Positions 1-6,985 of a stretch of DNA of 34,061 nt are shown here, piece after piece. A program made the translations under genes and the position numbers. The notes under the pieces are model-generated. The model was not told where the DNA came from. It searched no databases and saw only the letters and a list, made by a program, of their open reading frames with translations. Origin of the DNA: Oscillospiraceae bacterium (GTDB lineage Bacteria > Bacillota > Clostridia > Oscillospirales > Ruminococcaceae); assembly GCA_022766785.1 (NCBI GenBank), contig JALEOL010000086.1, positions 1-34,061 on the forward strand. The letters are read 5' to 3'. Within the stretch, counting starts at the first letter, position 1. Each line of letters opens with the position of its first letter.

Positions 1-24
1 ACCGGCAGATTTTACTCTGCCGGT
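1..24 (-). terminator. Hairpin downstream of fba, probable terminator
   Basis: A perfect 9-bp inverted repeat (ACCGGCAGA / TCTGCCGGT) with a 6-nt loop lies 23 bases past the fba stop. For a minus-strand terminator the U-tract would fall left of base 1, so it cannot be checked. On the plus strand a T-run follows at 31-37, so it may act in both directions. Confidence 0.55.
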
Positions 25-47
25 AAATTGTTTTTTTGAAGCTTTTC

Positions 48-911
48 TTATGCCTTGTTGACCGATCCGAACAGCTCCATCTTCTCTTTGACGGTAGCCT
101 TGATAGCCTCGAAGCCGGGTGCGAGAAGCTTTCTGGGATCGAAGCCCTTGCCCTGAAGATCCTTGCCTTCCTCAATGTACTTTCTGGTTGCTTCCTGGAA
201 TACCAGCTGGCACTCAGTGTTTACGTTGATCTTTGCAACGCCGAGGGAAATAGCCTTCTTGATCATGTCGTCAGGAATGCCTGTACCGCCGTGAAGAACC
301 AGAGGCATATCGCCGACCTCAGCCTTGATCTTCTCCAGTGTATCGAAGGAAAGACCCTCCCAGTCAGCAGGATACTTGCCGTGGATATTGCCGATACCGG
401 CTGCCAGCATTGTAACGCCCAGATCAGCTACCATCTTGCACTCCTTGGGATCAGCGCACTCGCCCTTGCCGATAACGCCGTCCTCTTCGCCGCCGATAGC
501 GCCTACCTCAGCCTCGAGAGAGATGCCGAGTACATCGCAGGTGTTTACCAGAGCGGTGGTCTTTGCGATGTTTTCCTCGATCGGATAGTGAGAGCCGTCG
601 AACATGATAGAGGAGAAGCCTGCGTTGATACAAGCCTTGGCGCCCTCGAAGGTGCCGTGGTCAAGATGCAGGGCTACCGGAACTGTGATATGCAGGTTTT
701 CGATCATGCCCTTTACCATGCCGACGATGGTGGAATAACCGCACATATACTTGCCTGCGCCCTCGGATACACCAAGGATAACAGGAGACTTGCACTCCTC
801 AGCGGTGAGAAGGATAGCCTTTGTCCATTCAAGATTGTTGATGTTGAACTGACCAACAGCGTACTTGCCGTCGCGAGCCTTGTTCAGCATTTCTTTTGCA
901 GATACTAACAT
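48..911 (-). CDS. fba: Class II fructose-1,6-bisphosphate aldolase
   Basis: This 287-aa protein is a zinc-dependent aldolase that reversibly cleaves fructose 1,6-bisphosphate into glyceraldehyde 3-phosphate and dihydroxyacetone phosphate in glycolysis and gluconeogenesis. Class II landmarks are visible: HLDHG at residues 82-86 (catalytic Asp84, zinc ligand His85), the acidic LEAEVGAIGGEED segment near 130, GNIHGKY with a zinc His near 180, and the phosphate-binding VLHGGTG followed by KINVNTE. The length is normal for the short Gram-positive form. The ATG at 911 has AAAGGAG at 921-927. The gene has its own promoter and a downstream hairpin, so it is probably a single transcription unit beyond the end of the his operon, though read-through is possible because no terminator separates them. 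Confidence 0.96.
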   Translation of the reverse strand: MLVSAKEMLNKARDGKYAVGQFNINNLEWTKAILLTAEECKSPVILGVSEGAGKYMCGYSTIVGMVKGMIENLHITVPVALHLDHGTFEGAKACINAGFSSIMFDGSHYPIEENIAKTTALVNTCDVLGISLEAEVGAIGGEEDGVIGKGECADPKECKMVADLGVTMLAAGIGNIHGKYPADWEGLSFDTLEKIKAEVGDMPLVLHGGTGIPDDMIKKAISLGVAKINVNTECQLVFQEATRKYIEEGKDLQGKGFDPRKLLAPGFEAIKATVKEKMELFGSVNKA

Positions 912-964
912 GCTTTTGATCTCCTTTGAAATTAAAGTCGGATCCTAAAAATCCCTACAAAATT

Positions 965-993
965 ATTATAACTCATTTTCACGAAAAAAGCAA
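965..993 (-). promoter_or_regulatory. fba promoter
   Basis: On the minus strand a -35 box TTGCTT (988-993) and a -10 box TATAAT (965-970) are separated by 17 bases, with the predicted start about 47 bases before the fba ATG. The surroundings are very AT-rich. The -10 matches the consensus and the -35 is one or two bases off. Confidence 0.7.
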
Positions 994-1019
994 CATATTT
1001 TTAAAAATTTTTTTCGCCG

Positions 1020-1751
1020 TTAAAAATCAGAGGTTTCCGCTTCGCTGGTATAACGGAATATCTCCTCCGTGAGGACATTCTCAAAGCTGTTGAAGCCCTC
1101 TTCCCTGCGCATGTTGTAGTAGCTTTCGACCAGCGGGATAACGATACACAGCGCAACTGCGATCACCGCCGCCGAGATATACACGGCGATCTTCTGCCTG
1201 CGGCTCCAGCGGTGGATCGGAACAGCGTCCTCCCTGACCTCGAACTGACGCTTGTTCCCGGAAGTGACGCTTCGGATAACATACGCTTTCAGCTTGTCCC
1301 CGGCGCTTATCTTAAAGCAGATATCCTTGTAGCTTTTGTCCAGCGCCGTGCGCAGATCATCGGAAAGCCCCTCTATGACCGAGCGGACATACTTTGCGCT
1401 TTCTCCGGTTATTTTCGCGATCTCCTCCGGTTCCAGATCGTTCTCCCAGAACATGTGGATAATGCTGCGGACGATGAACGGTTTTTGCAGCACGGTCTCC
1501 AGCAGCGACTGCTTCTTTATGTCAAGTTCAACGCCGGTAAGCGTTACGGCAGAGTCATTGCATTCCGCGTTCTTACACAGTGGGAACTCGTTCTCAATAA
1601 AATTGAAAAGCTCGGCGCTCTCCGGGTACTCGCCGCAGCGCGTGGTGGTGCGGACATAGATCTCCTTAGCGGCGTCAAAGCTCTTGGTGGTGATAAGCGC
1701 CAGCGCGTAGATATCGTCACCGAAAATATCCGTTAGTCTGGTGATCTCCAT
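1020..1751 (-). CDS. Sigma-70-like protein with a C-terminal membrane anchor
   Basis: I do not recognise a named family for this 243-aa protein. Residues 8-40 resemble a degenerate ECF sigma region 2 (FGDDIYALAL...DAAKEIYVRT). Residues 105-133 form a helix-turn-helix of the region 4 type (LEPEEIAKITGESAKYVRSV). A basic stretch (HRWSRRQK, 180-187) leads into one hydrophobic segment at about 188-207, then a 36-residue acidic tail. That order implies a cytoplasmic DNA-binding-like part tethered to the membrane. The ATG at 1751 lies one base after the hisE stop codon, so translation is probably coupled to the his operon. It could be a divergent sigma factor, or a sigma fold now used for protein contacts. 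Gene reality is well supported; function is not. Confidence 0.75.
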   Translation of the reverse strand: MEITRLTDIFGDDIYALALITTKSFDAAKEIYVRTTTRCGEYPESAELFNFIENEFPLCKNAECNDSAVTLTGVELDIKKQSLLETVLQKPFIVRSIIHMFWENDLEPEEIAKITGESAKYVRSVIEGLSDDLRTALDKSYKDICFKISAGDKLKAYVIRSVTSGNKRQFEVREDAVPIHRWSRRQKIAVYISAAVIAVALCIVIPLVESYYNMRREEGFNSFENVLTEEIFRYTSEAETSDF

Positions 1752-1752
1752 A

Positions 1753-2079
1753 TCAGGTATTGTGGTCGCTCACATGGAACTGCTTGAGGTTGCCGATCTT
1801 CCTGCTGCGCTCGATCATGATCTTTTCGATGTCCTCAACGGTAACGCCGCGCTCAGCCATCATTACGATCATGTGGTACAGCAGATCGTTTATCTCGTTG
1901 GCAAGCTCCTCCTTGTCGTTGTTCTTTGCAGCGATGACCATTTCGGTGCATTCCTCGCCGCACTTTTTGAGGATCTTGTCTATTCCCTTGTCGAACAGAT
2001 AACAGGTGTAAGAGCCCTCCTGGGGGTTCGCACGGCGGTCAACTACCACGTCGTACATATCCTTGAATGCGTCCATCAT
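1753..2079 (-). CDS. hisE: Phosphoribosyl-ATP pyrophosphatase HisE
   Basis: This 108-aa protein removes pyrophosphate from phosphoribosyl-ATP to give phosphoribosyl-AMP, the second step of histidine synthesis. It is a stand-alone member of the MazG-like all-alpha pyrophosphatase fold. The metal-binding EECTEMV motif and the later ANEINDLLYHMIVMMAERG helix with its acidic residues are present. An AGGAG sits 7 bases before the ATG at 2079; an adjacent in-frame ATG at 2076 is the alternative. HisE and HisI are separate here, not fused as in many bacteria, and hisI lies just upstream. The sigma-like gene follows after one base. Confidence 0.95.
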   Translation of the reverse strand: MMDAFKDMYDVVVDRRANPQEGSYTCYLFDKGIDKILKKCGEECTEMVIAAKNNDKEELANEINDLLYHMIVMMAERGVTVEDIEKIMIERSRKIGNLKQFHVSDHNT

Positions 2080-2120
2080 TATATATCTCCTATTCCCAAA
2101 GTATTGAAAATTTTACACGA

Positions 2121-2435
2121 TCACTTTATCCTGGTGAAGAAGCAGCTCCTGTTTCCGGTGTGGCACGCCGCGCCGGTCTGAATGACCTTTATCAGCAGCG
2201 TATCGTCATCGCAGTCGCTGTATATCTCGACTACCTTCTGGAAATGCCCCGAAGTAGCGCCTTTGTTCCAAAGCTCCTGCCTGGAACGGCTCCAGAACCA
2301 TGTGTATCCGGTCTCCAGCGTTTTTTGCAGGCTTTCCTCGTTCATGTAAGCCAGCATCAGCACCTCGCCGTTTTCCGCGTCAGTGATTATCGCCGGGATA
2401 AGCCCGGATTTCTTGAAATACTTTTTTACGTCCAT
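2121..2435 (-). CDS. hisI: Phosphoribosyl-AMP cyclohydrolase HisI
   Basis: This 104-aa enzyme opens the adenine ring of phosphoribosyl-AMP, the third step of histidine synthesis. The metal-binding DCDDD (residues 74-78) and the zinc cysteines Cys75, Cys91 (GAACHTG) and Cys98 are all present, as is the conserved [12 protein letters not shown] segment at 48-59. The length is that of the HisI domain alone, so there is no fused HisE. The ATG at 2435 has only a weak upstream purine stretch. The Nudix-like gene ends 13 bases before it, so the three genes are probably co-transcribed with hisE. Confidence 0.96.
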   Translation of the reverse strand: MDVKKYFKKSGLIPAIITDAENGEVLMLAYMNEESLQKTLETGYTWFWSRSRQELWNKGATSGHFQKVVEIYSDCDDDTLLIKVIQTGAACHTGNRSCFFTRIK

Positions 2436-2448
2436 ATCGTCACCCGTT

Positions 2449-2844
2449 TCACTTCTTTCTGATATGCTCCATTGCTTTATTCAGCAGCGGAATATCTGTA
2501 TCGGGATAAGTCCACTTTCCCCTGTCCTCGGGGGGACTGTCCAGAAAATAGCTTGAACTGAGCTCCGGATCGTTATGGGTGCGCATGGAGGAGATGTCGG
2601 CGTAATACAGAACGCCGTACTCTACCTCAGAGCCTTCCGCCCTGCCATACGCCGAAACATAAACGACCACGTTATCGGACGCATTCAGTTTTTCAGAGAT
2701 CAGACGGCGCACCGCAGAAGCAGGCAGTTCTCCCTTTTCAAAGCTGATTGAAGGAAGCTCCAGCGTGCTTTTTCCGCGCTTTTTTACATAAAGCACCTTT
2801 CCGCTCATAACAGCAACAAGAGTGACATGTGTCACATGCACCAC
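2449..2844 (-). CDS. Degenerate Nudix-like protein in the his operon
   Basis: The protein has a Nudix-like layout: a beta strand ([10 protein letters not shown]), then [17 protein letters not shown], then a helix in the place of the Nudix box. In that box the leading Gly, the Glu of the REL triplet, the second Glu of EE and the following Gly have been replaced ([11 protein letters not shown]). This suggests loss of Nudix hydrolysis or a changed substrate. The frame opens at a TTG at 2925, but a strong promoter has its -10 at 2931-2936, so that transcript would start at about that codon. I prefer the GTG at 2844, which has AAAGAGG eight bases upstream; it gives 131 aa. It lies between the DUF4253 gene and hisI, inside the his operon. 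The family call is tentative. Confidence 0.6.
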   Translation of the reverse strand: MVHVTHVTLVAVMSGKVLYVKKRGKSTLELPSISFEKGELPASAVRRLISEKLNASDNVVVYVSAYGRAEGSEVEYGVLYYADISSMRTHNDPELSSSYFLDSPPEDRGKWTYPDTDIPLLNKAMEHIRKK

Positions 2845-2930
2845 ACTGCTGACCTCTTTTTCAGTGCAATCCTCAAGGAAATTCAGTTCCAAAACTATCA
2901 CCGCCCGATCAATTACTGTATTCAATGATA

Positions 2931-2959
2931 ATTATAACACATATTCCCGGGAAATGCAA
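2931..2959 (-). promoter_or_regulatory. Internal promoter of the his operon
   Basis: In the gap after the DUF4253 gene the minus strand reads TTGCAT (2954-2959), 17 bases, then TATAAT (2931-2936), with TG one base ahead of the -10 (extended -10). Transcription would start near 2924 and cover the Nudix-like gene, hisI, hisE and the sigma-like gene. No terminator hairpin precedes it, so it would add to read-through from the main his promoter. Confidence 0.7.
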
Positions 2960-2962
2960 GTA

Positions 2963-3718
2963 CTAATCCCACCAGAAACTCCACACTGATGATTTAGTCA
3001 GAGAATCCGCCAGAACCTCAATTGTCTGAACCCCTTGGTCGACAATATCAGTGCAGAATGCGTACTGCTCCAGCGCAAGCCCGACAGCCGCGCTTTTATC
3101 CCTGACCGGGCGTGCTGCGAACTCCAGCATGTCATGCGTGATCACCGCCGGAACGGCGCCATATTTTGAGTGCCAGTGTTTTCCCACTGACATCATGGTC
3201 TCAGCGTCGGGGCAATCGTTCCAGCCGCCTAATGGCAGCCAGGCAAACACCTCCCACGGTCTTTCTGTGGGGATCCTGGCAAGAATGACCTCGTGACAGC
3301 GCTTCGTTTCCAGGTCAATAAACGCCGACAGGACATCAACCTTTCCGCCTGTGTTGCCGGTATCTTCTGTTATCTGTTCCCAATAATCGCCGTAGGCGGA
3401 CTTCATTTCAGTGAGCGTCTGGGTGAACCATTCCCGCGCGTCAGGAAGCTCGCCAGAAAGCAGCCTATTACGGTACTGATCCGGAGTTTCTCCGTCTGAA
3501 AAACCTTCACTAATGATATCAAGCTGATCGACCAGCACATCATCAGGTACGATCATAACGGGAGTGTAGCCGCCGATTCCTTTCTTTGCGAACGCCTCCT
3601 CATAATCGGAGCGTATCAGCTGGACTGATTTTCCAGCCGGATAATAGTCACAGGGACAGCCAAGCCAGTCTATGATCTTCTTTGCGTTTTCACTGGGTTT
3701 TGCGGAAAACAGCACCAT
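2963..3718 (-). CDS. DUF4253 domain protein in the his operon
   Basis: This is a 251-aa soluble protein whose C-terminal ~110 residues match DUF4253 as I know it: RPWEVFAWLPLGGWNDCP, HWHSKYGAVPAVITHDMLEF, RPV, then LEQYAFCTDIVDQG and a C-terminal tryptophan-rich WSFWWD. The biochemical role of DUF4253 is not known to me. The N-terminal half (KPSENAKKIIDWLGCP...VIVPDD) is the usual variable part. No signal peptide or membrane segment is seen. The ATG at 3718 lies two bases after the hisF stop, with AGGGGG upstream, so it is co-translated with hisF. Nothing in it suggests an enzyme of histidine synthesis. Confidence 0.85.
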   Translation of the reverse strand: MVLFSAKPSENAKKIIDWLGCPCDYYPAGKSVQLIRSDYEEAFAKKGIGGYTPVMIVPDDVLVDQLDIISEGFSDGETPDQYRNRLLSGELPDAREWFTQTLTEMKSAYGDYWEQITEDTGNTGGKVDVLSAFIDLETKRCHEVILARIPTERPWEVFAWLPLGGWNDCPDAETMMSVGKHWHSKYGAVPAVITHDMLEFAARPVRDKSAAVGLALEQYAFCTDIVDQGVQTIEVLADSLTKSSVWSFWWD

Positions 3719-3720
3719 TC

Positions 3721-4491
3721 TTACCCCCTGACCAGCGTTCTTACAGGAATGTTGTGTTCGATCAGATGATCCTTTACCTCGTCCACCGTAAGCTCTCTGA
3801 AATGGAACAGAGACGCCGCCAGCGCCGCGGAGCTTCCCGTTTTCTCAAACACCTCGGAGAAGTGCTCCAGCTTTCCGCAGCCGCCGCTTGCAATGACGGG
3901 GATATTTACACGCTCGCATACGAAGTTCAGCATATCTATGTCAAATCCGCCGCGAACTCCGTCAGTGTCAATAGAATTTAGGCATATCTCCCCGGCGCCG
4001 CGCTCCTGGATCTCTCTCACCCAGTCGCCGAGGTCGAGGTTCATATCCACCCTGCCGCCGTTGATGAAAACACTGTAGCCGCCCTTGTCGTTGCGCTTTG
4101 CGTCTATTCCCACAACAACGCACTGGCTGCCGAATATCTCAGCCGCGTCACTGATGAGCTTTGGGTTTTTCACCGCCTGGGAATTCACCGAGACCTTGTC
4201 CGCACCGGCTCTGAGGGTGTCCCGGAAATCCTGCACAGAAGCGATACCGCCGCCTACGCAAAGCGGAACGAACACCTGCTGTGCAGTCCGCTTCACAACG
4301 TCCAGCATAACGCCCCTGCCCTCGTAGGAAGCAGTGATATCATAGAAAACAAGCTCGTCCGCGCCCTGTCGGTTGTATTCTATCGCAAGCTCCACCGGGT
4401 CGCCGACGTCCTTTACTCCCTCAAAATTAACGCCCTTTACCACCTTGCCGTTGCGCACGTCAAGACATGGGATTATTCTTTTTGCAAGCAT
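3721..4491 (-). CDS. hisF: Imidazole glycerol phosphate synthase subunit HisF
   Basis: This 256-aa cyclase subunit combines ammonia from HisH with PRFAR to give imidazole glycerol phosphate and AICAR, the latter feeding purine synthesis. The (beta/alpha)8 barrel has both catalytic aspartates, Asp11 (PCLD) and Asp130 (VGID), and the two phosphate-binding loops CVGGGI (78-83) and the later IASGG. The length is standard. Its partner HisH is encoded two genes upstream, with hisA between. The ATG at 4491 starts 29 bases after the hisA stop. The DUF4253 gene follows almost without a gap. Confidence 0.97.
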   Translation of the reverse strand: MLAKRIIPCLDVRNGKVVKGVNFEGVKDVGDPVELAIEYNRQGADELVFYDITASYEGRGVMLDVVKRTAQQVFVPLCVGGGIASVQDFRDTLRAGADKVSVNSQAVKNPKLISDAAEIFGSQCVVVGIDAKRNDKGGYSVFINGGRVDMNLDLGDWVREIQERGAGEICLNSIDTDGVRGGFDIDMLNFVCERVNIPVIASGGCGKLEHFSEVFEKTGSSAALAASLFHFRELTVDEVKDHLIEHNIPVRTLVRG

Positions 4492-4519
4492 AGTATTCTC
4501 CTTATCGCATTATTTACGG

Positions 4520-5242
4520 TCATTCAGCCTCACGGACAGCCTGAGCCAGGTCAAGGCTTCCGGTATATATGGATTTTCCGCAGATAGCGCCATATATCCC
4601 GTTCCTTTTCAGCGTCCTGATGTCGTTTATGTTCTGTATACCACCGCTCGCTATCACCCAGCCGCCCAGAGGTGCCAGCGTGTCCTGGAGAGTTTTTGTC
4701 ATCTGCTGGTTCGGGCCGGACAGAGTTCCGTCCTTGTCTATATCTGTAAATATGAAATACTGCACTCCGGCACGGCACATCTCCACACCGAGATCCAGGT
4801 AATTAACGCTGCTGGTCTCAAGCCAGCCCTCGGTCGCTACCATGCCTTTCTTTGCGTCGATACCAACGGCAATGCGCCCCTTGAACTCCCTCGCCGCAAG
4901 CTTTACAAACGCCGGGTCTTTTACCGCGGCAGAGCCTAATATTACCCTGGAAATACCTGCGCTGAGGTACATCTCCACTGTGTCAAGGCTGCGTATTCCT
5001 CCGCCGACCTCGACATTAAGCCCGGTGTTTTTCGCCACGTCTATGAAGATATCCTTGTTCTGCTGAGTTGCGTCCTTTGCGCCGTCCAGGTCCACCATGT
5101 GCACCCACTCAGCGCCGGAAACCTCAAATCCCCTCGCCGTTTCCATGTAGCTGTCAGCTACTTTATGGACGGTGTTGTAATCCCCCTTGAACAGGCGGAC
5201 GCAGTTTCCGTCCTTTATGTCTATTGCCGGCAGTATTACCAT
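4520..5242 (-). CDS. hisA: ProFAR isomerase HisA
   Basis: This 240-aa barrel enzyme carries out the Amadori rearrangement of ProFAR to PRFAR, the fourth step of histidine synthesis. The catalytic aspartates are at Asp8 (PAID) and Asp129 (VGID), with phosphate-binding loops at VGGGIRS (79-85) and IASGGI. HisA is homologous to HisF, which follows it, but the sequences are clearly distinct and HisA carries its own specific features such as [13 protein letters not shown]. The ATG at 5242 is preceded by a GGAG. A 50-base gap separates it from hisH; I see no promoter there. Confidence 0.97.
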   Translation of the reverse strand: MVILPAIDIKDGNCVRLFKGDYNTVHKVADSYMETARGFEVSGAEWVHMVDLDGAKDATQQNKDIFIDVAKNTGLNVEVGGGIRSLDTVEMYLSAGISRVILGSAAVKDPAFVKLAAREFKGRIAVGIDAKKGMVATEGWLETSSVNYLDLGVEMCRAGVQYFIFTDIDKDGTLSGPNQQMTKTLQDTLAPLGGWVIASGGIQNINDIRTLKRNGIYGAICGKSIYTGSLDLAQAVREAE

Positions 5243-5292
5243 CTTGTTTCTCCTTAGTTGTATTGCGTAAAATTAAACTTTTATGCCGTATT

Positions 5293-5892
5293 TCAAATCT
5301 GTGCAAAGCACCGTAGTATATTCAGCCCCGTTTCGCCGCTCTTTTCCGGGTGGAACTGCGCACCGTACACGTTTCCGCTGAACACCAGCGCCGGCACCTT
5401 CATGCCGTAATCGCAGTACGCCGCAACATTGCTGCTGTCGCATTCCGCCGCGAAGCTATGCACGAAGTAGACGTATTCCCCGTCGGCGCACTTGTCCAGC
5501 AGCTTGCAGGGAACGTTCTTTTCAAGCGCATTCCAGCCGATCTGTGGTATCGGAAGCTCCCCCTCCGGGTGCATGAGCTTCACGCTTCCGGGAATAAGCC
5601 CCAGACCGTCAGTCTCCCCGAACTCGTAGCCTTTCTCGAACAGCATCTGCATGCCGAGACAGATACCGAGCAGCGGCTTTTTCTGCACTTCCTCCCGGAT
5701 AACGCCGATAAGCCCGGTCTCGCCGAGCATTCTCATTGCGTCCGGGAAAGCGCCTACACCGGGAAGTATCAGCCGGTCGGCTGCGCGGAGGTCGTCGGCG
5801 CTGTTGGTTATCCTGTTTTCCAGCCCGAGAAAATCCAGTGCGTTCTTTACGCTGAACAGATTGCCTGCGCCATAGTCGATTATTGCGATCAT
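5293..5892 (-). CDS. hisH: Imidazole glycerol phosphate synthase glutaminase HisH
   Basis: This class I glutamine amidotransferase supplies ammonia to HisF. The catalytic triad is complete: Cys78 in LLGICLGMQ, His181 and Glu183 in AQFHPEKS. The oxyanion region PGVGAF is at 44-49. The frame can be extended 11 codons upstream to 5925, but the ATG at 5892 is preferred: it begins the family's usual N-terminus (MIAIIDYGAGN), has TCCTTT/AAAGGA eight bases upstream, and lies one base after the stop of the Nudix gene (TAATATG), which gives coupling. From this start it is 199 aa, the normal size. Confidence 0.96.
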   Translation of the reverse strand: MIAIIDYGAGNLFSVKNALDFLGLENRITNSADDLRAADRLILPGVGAFPDAMRMLGETGLIGVIREEVQKKPLLGICLGMQMLFEKGYEFGETDGLGLIPGSVKLMHPEGELPIPQIGWNALEKNVPCKLLDKCADGEYVYFVHSFAAECDSSNVAAYCDYGMKVPALVFSGNVYGAQFHPEKSGETGLNILRCFAQI

Positions 5893-5893
5893 A

Positions 5894-6319
5894 TTATCGT
5901 TCCTTTCGTAGGAATATTTTGTCATGGTTCAGCTTCACATGCTCCATGATGTGTCCGATGTTGCCCTCGCCTGCATACTGTTTCATGTCGAAAAAATCGC
6001 AGTCCAGACCGCTCCAGAACAGCGGATTTTCTTCGCCGGAAAGCGCCGTTTCATGGGTGAGCTGTCCTGCATAGACCTCAACATAACACGGATCAAGCGG
6101 ATAGCTGAAATCCATTAAATGTATAAGCTGTATATCCCTGCGTGTGATCCCTGTTTCCTCAAAAAGCTCCCGGTAAGCCGCCGTTTCTCCGTCCTCTCCC
6201 GGCTCTATCTTGCCGCCGACAAAATTTGAAAGCCCCTTGTAAGGCTCTTTGATACGCCGACACATAAGGACTTTATCTTCCTCCGGGGAAAAAACGACGA
6301 TAAGGTTGTAGCCCTGCAT
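5894..6319 (-). CDS. Nudix hydrolase (MutT-type) in the his operon
   Basis: This 141-aa protein has a complete Nudix box: Gly36, Glu42, Arg50-Glu51-Leu52, Glu54-Glu55, Gly57. Nudix enzymes hydrolyse nucleoside diphosphates linked to another group. The early CRRIKEPYKGLSNFVGGK stretch resembles 8-oxo-dGTP diphosphatase-type members, but the substrate cannot be read from sequence. Its ATG overlaps the hisB stop by one base (TGATG), and its own stop lies one base before the hisH ATG, so it sits translationally locked between two histidine genes. HisE is present elsewhere in the operon, so it is not needed as a replacement; a clean-up role for damaged nucleotides or phosphoribosyl intermediates is only a guess. 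Confidence 0.9.
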   Translation of the reverse strand: MQGYNLIVVFSPEEDKVLMCRRIKEPYKGLSNFVGGKIEPGEDGETAAYRELFEETGITRRDIQLIHLMDFSYPLDPCYVEVYAGQLTHETALSGEENPLFWSGLDCDFFDMKQYAGEGNIGHIMEHVKLNHDKIFLRKER

Positions 6320-6903
6320 CAGAGCACGCCCTTTGTAGAAACCGTCGTTCCGTCAGAGTTGCGCTTGACCGCAGCCTTCAGTGCGTATGCAAGAGCCTTG
6401 AACAGCGCTTCTATCTTGTGGTGGTCGTTACTGCCGTACTCACAGCGCAGATGCAGAGTTATCCCCGAATTGAACGCAAAAGCACGCATGAACTCCTCAG
6501 TCAGACAGGTGTCGAACTCCCCTACTCTTTCGTTGGTGAACTGCGCGTTGAACACCAGAAAAGGTCTTGCGCTGATGTCCAGCGAGCAGAACCCGAGGGC
6601 TTCGTCCATGGGAATGAATGAGCTTCCATAGCGCATTATCCCCGACTTGTCCCCGAGGGCTTCCTTGAACGCCATACCAAGAACGATCCCAACGTCCTCT
6701 GCGGTGTGATGTCCGTCAACGTGGAGGTCTCCCTTTGCATTCAGGACAAGACTGAACCCGCCGTGAACCGCAAGCGCAGTCAGCATGTGGTCGAGAAAGC
6801 CTATCCCGGTGGAGATGTCAACAGTGCCGCTCTGGTCGAGGTCGAGCTTAGCGGTGATGTCGGTTTCCCTGGTTTTTCTGGTAATTTCAGCAGTTCTGTT
6901 CAT
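6319..6903 (-). CDS. hisB: Imidazoleglycerol-phosphate dehydratase HisB
   Basis: This enzyme dehydrates imidazole glycerol phosphate to imidazole acetol phosphate. It is the single-domain form without a fused phosphatase. The two manganese-binding motifs are visible as DGHHTAEDVGI and, near the C-terminus, SNDHHKIEALFKALA. The frame opens at an ATG at 6909, but AAGAGGT (911-917 in the 6900s) is only one base from that codon and seven bases from the ATG at 6903, so 6903 is chosen; that gives 194 aa. It overlaps the Nudix gene by one base. No histidinol-phosphate phosphatase or hisC is in this window. Confidence 0.96.
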   Translation of the reverse strand: MNRTAEITRKTRETDITAKLDLDQSGTVDISTGIGFLDHMLTALAVHGGFSLVLNAKGDLHVDGHHTAEDVGIVLGMAFKEALGDKSGIMRYGSSFIPMDEALGFCSLDISARPFLVFNAQFTNERVGEFDTCLTEEFMRAFAFNSGITLHLRCEYGSNDHHKIEALFKALAYALKAAVKRNSDGTTVSTKGVL

Positions 6904-6930
6904 GTTCATTACCTCTTATGTGTTTCACAG

Positions 6931-6970
6931 CGCCGCTGGGTTGAGGGGAATTCACCCCTGCCTTACGGCG
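6931..6970 (-). other. Nested hairpin between hisD and hisB
   Basis: In the 82-base gap the sequence can fold with an outer pair CGCCG/CGGCG (6931-6935, 6966-6970) around an inner pair AGGGG/CCCCT (6944-6948, 6955-6959) with a 6-nt loop. There is no T-run after it on the minus strand, so it is not a classical terminator. It may set mRNA processing or stability inside the operon. Confidence 0.4.
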
Positions 6971-6985
6971 GTATTTAATATAATG

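Noticed and set aside
36-908. 290-aa plus-strand frame opposite fba
   Set aside because: Antisense to a complete class II aldolase with all catalytic residues; no ribosome site and no family motif in the plus-strand frame.
994-1019. Terminator between the sigma-like gene and fba
   Set aside because: The stretch is just A and T runs; no GC stem is present.
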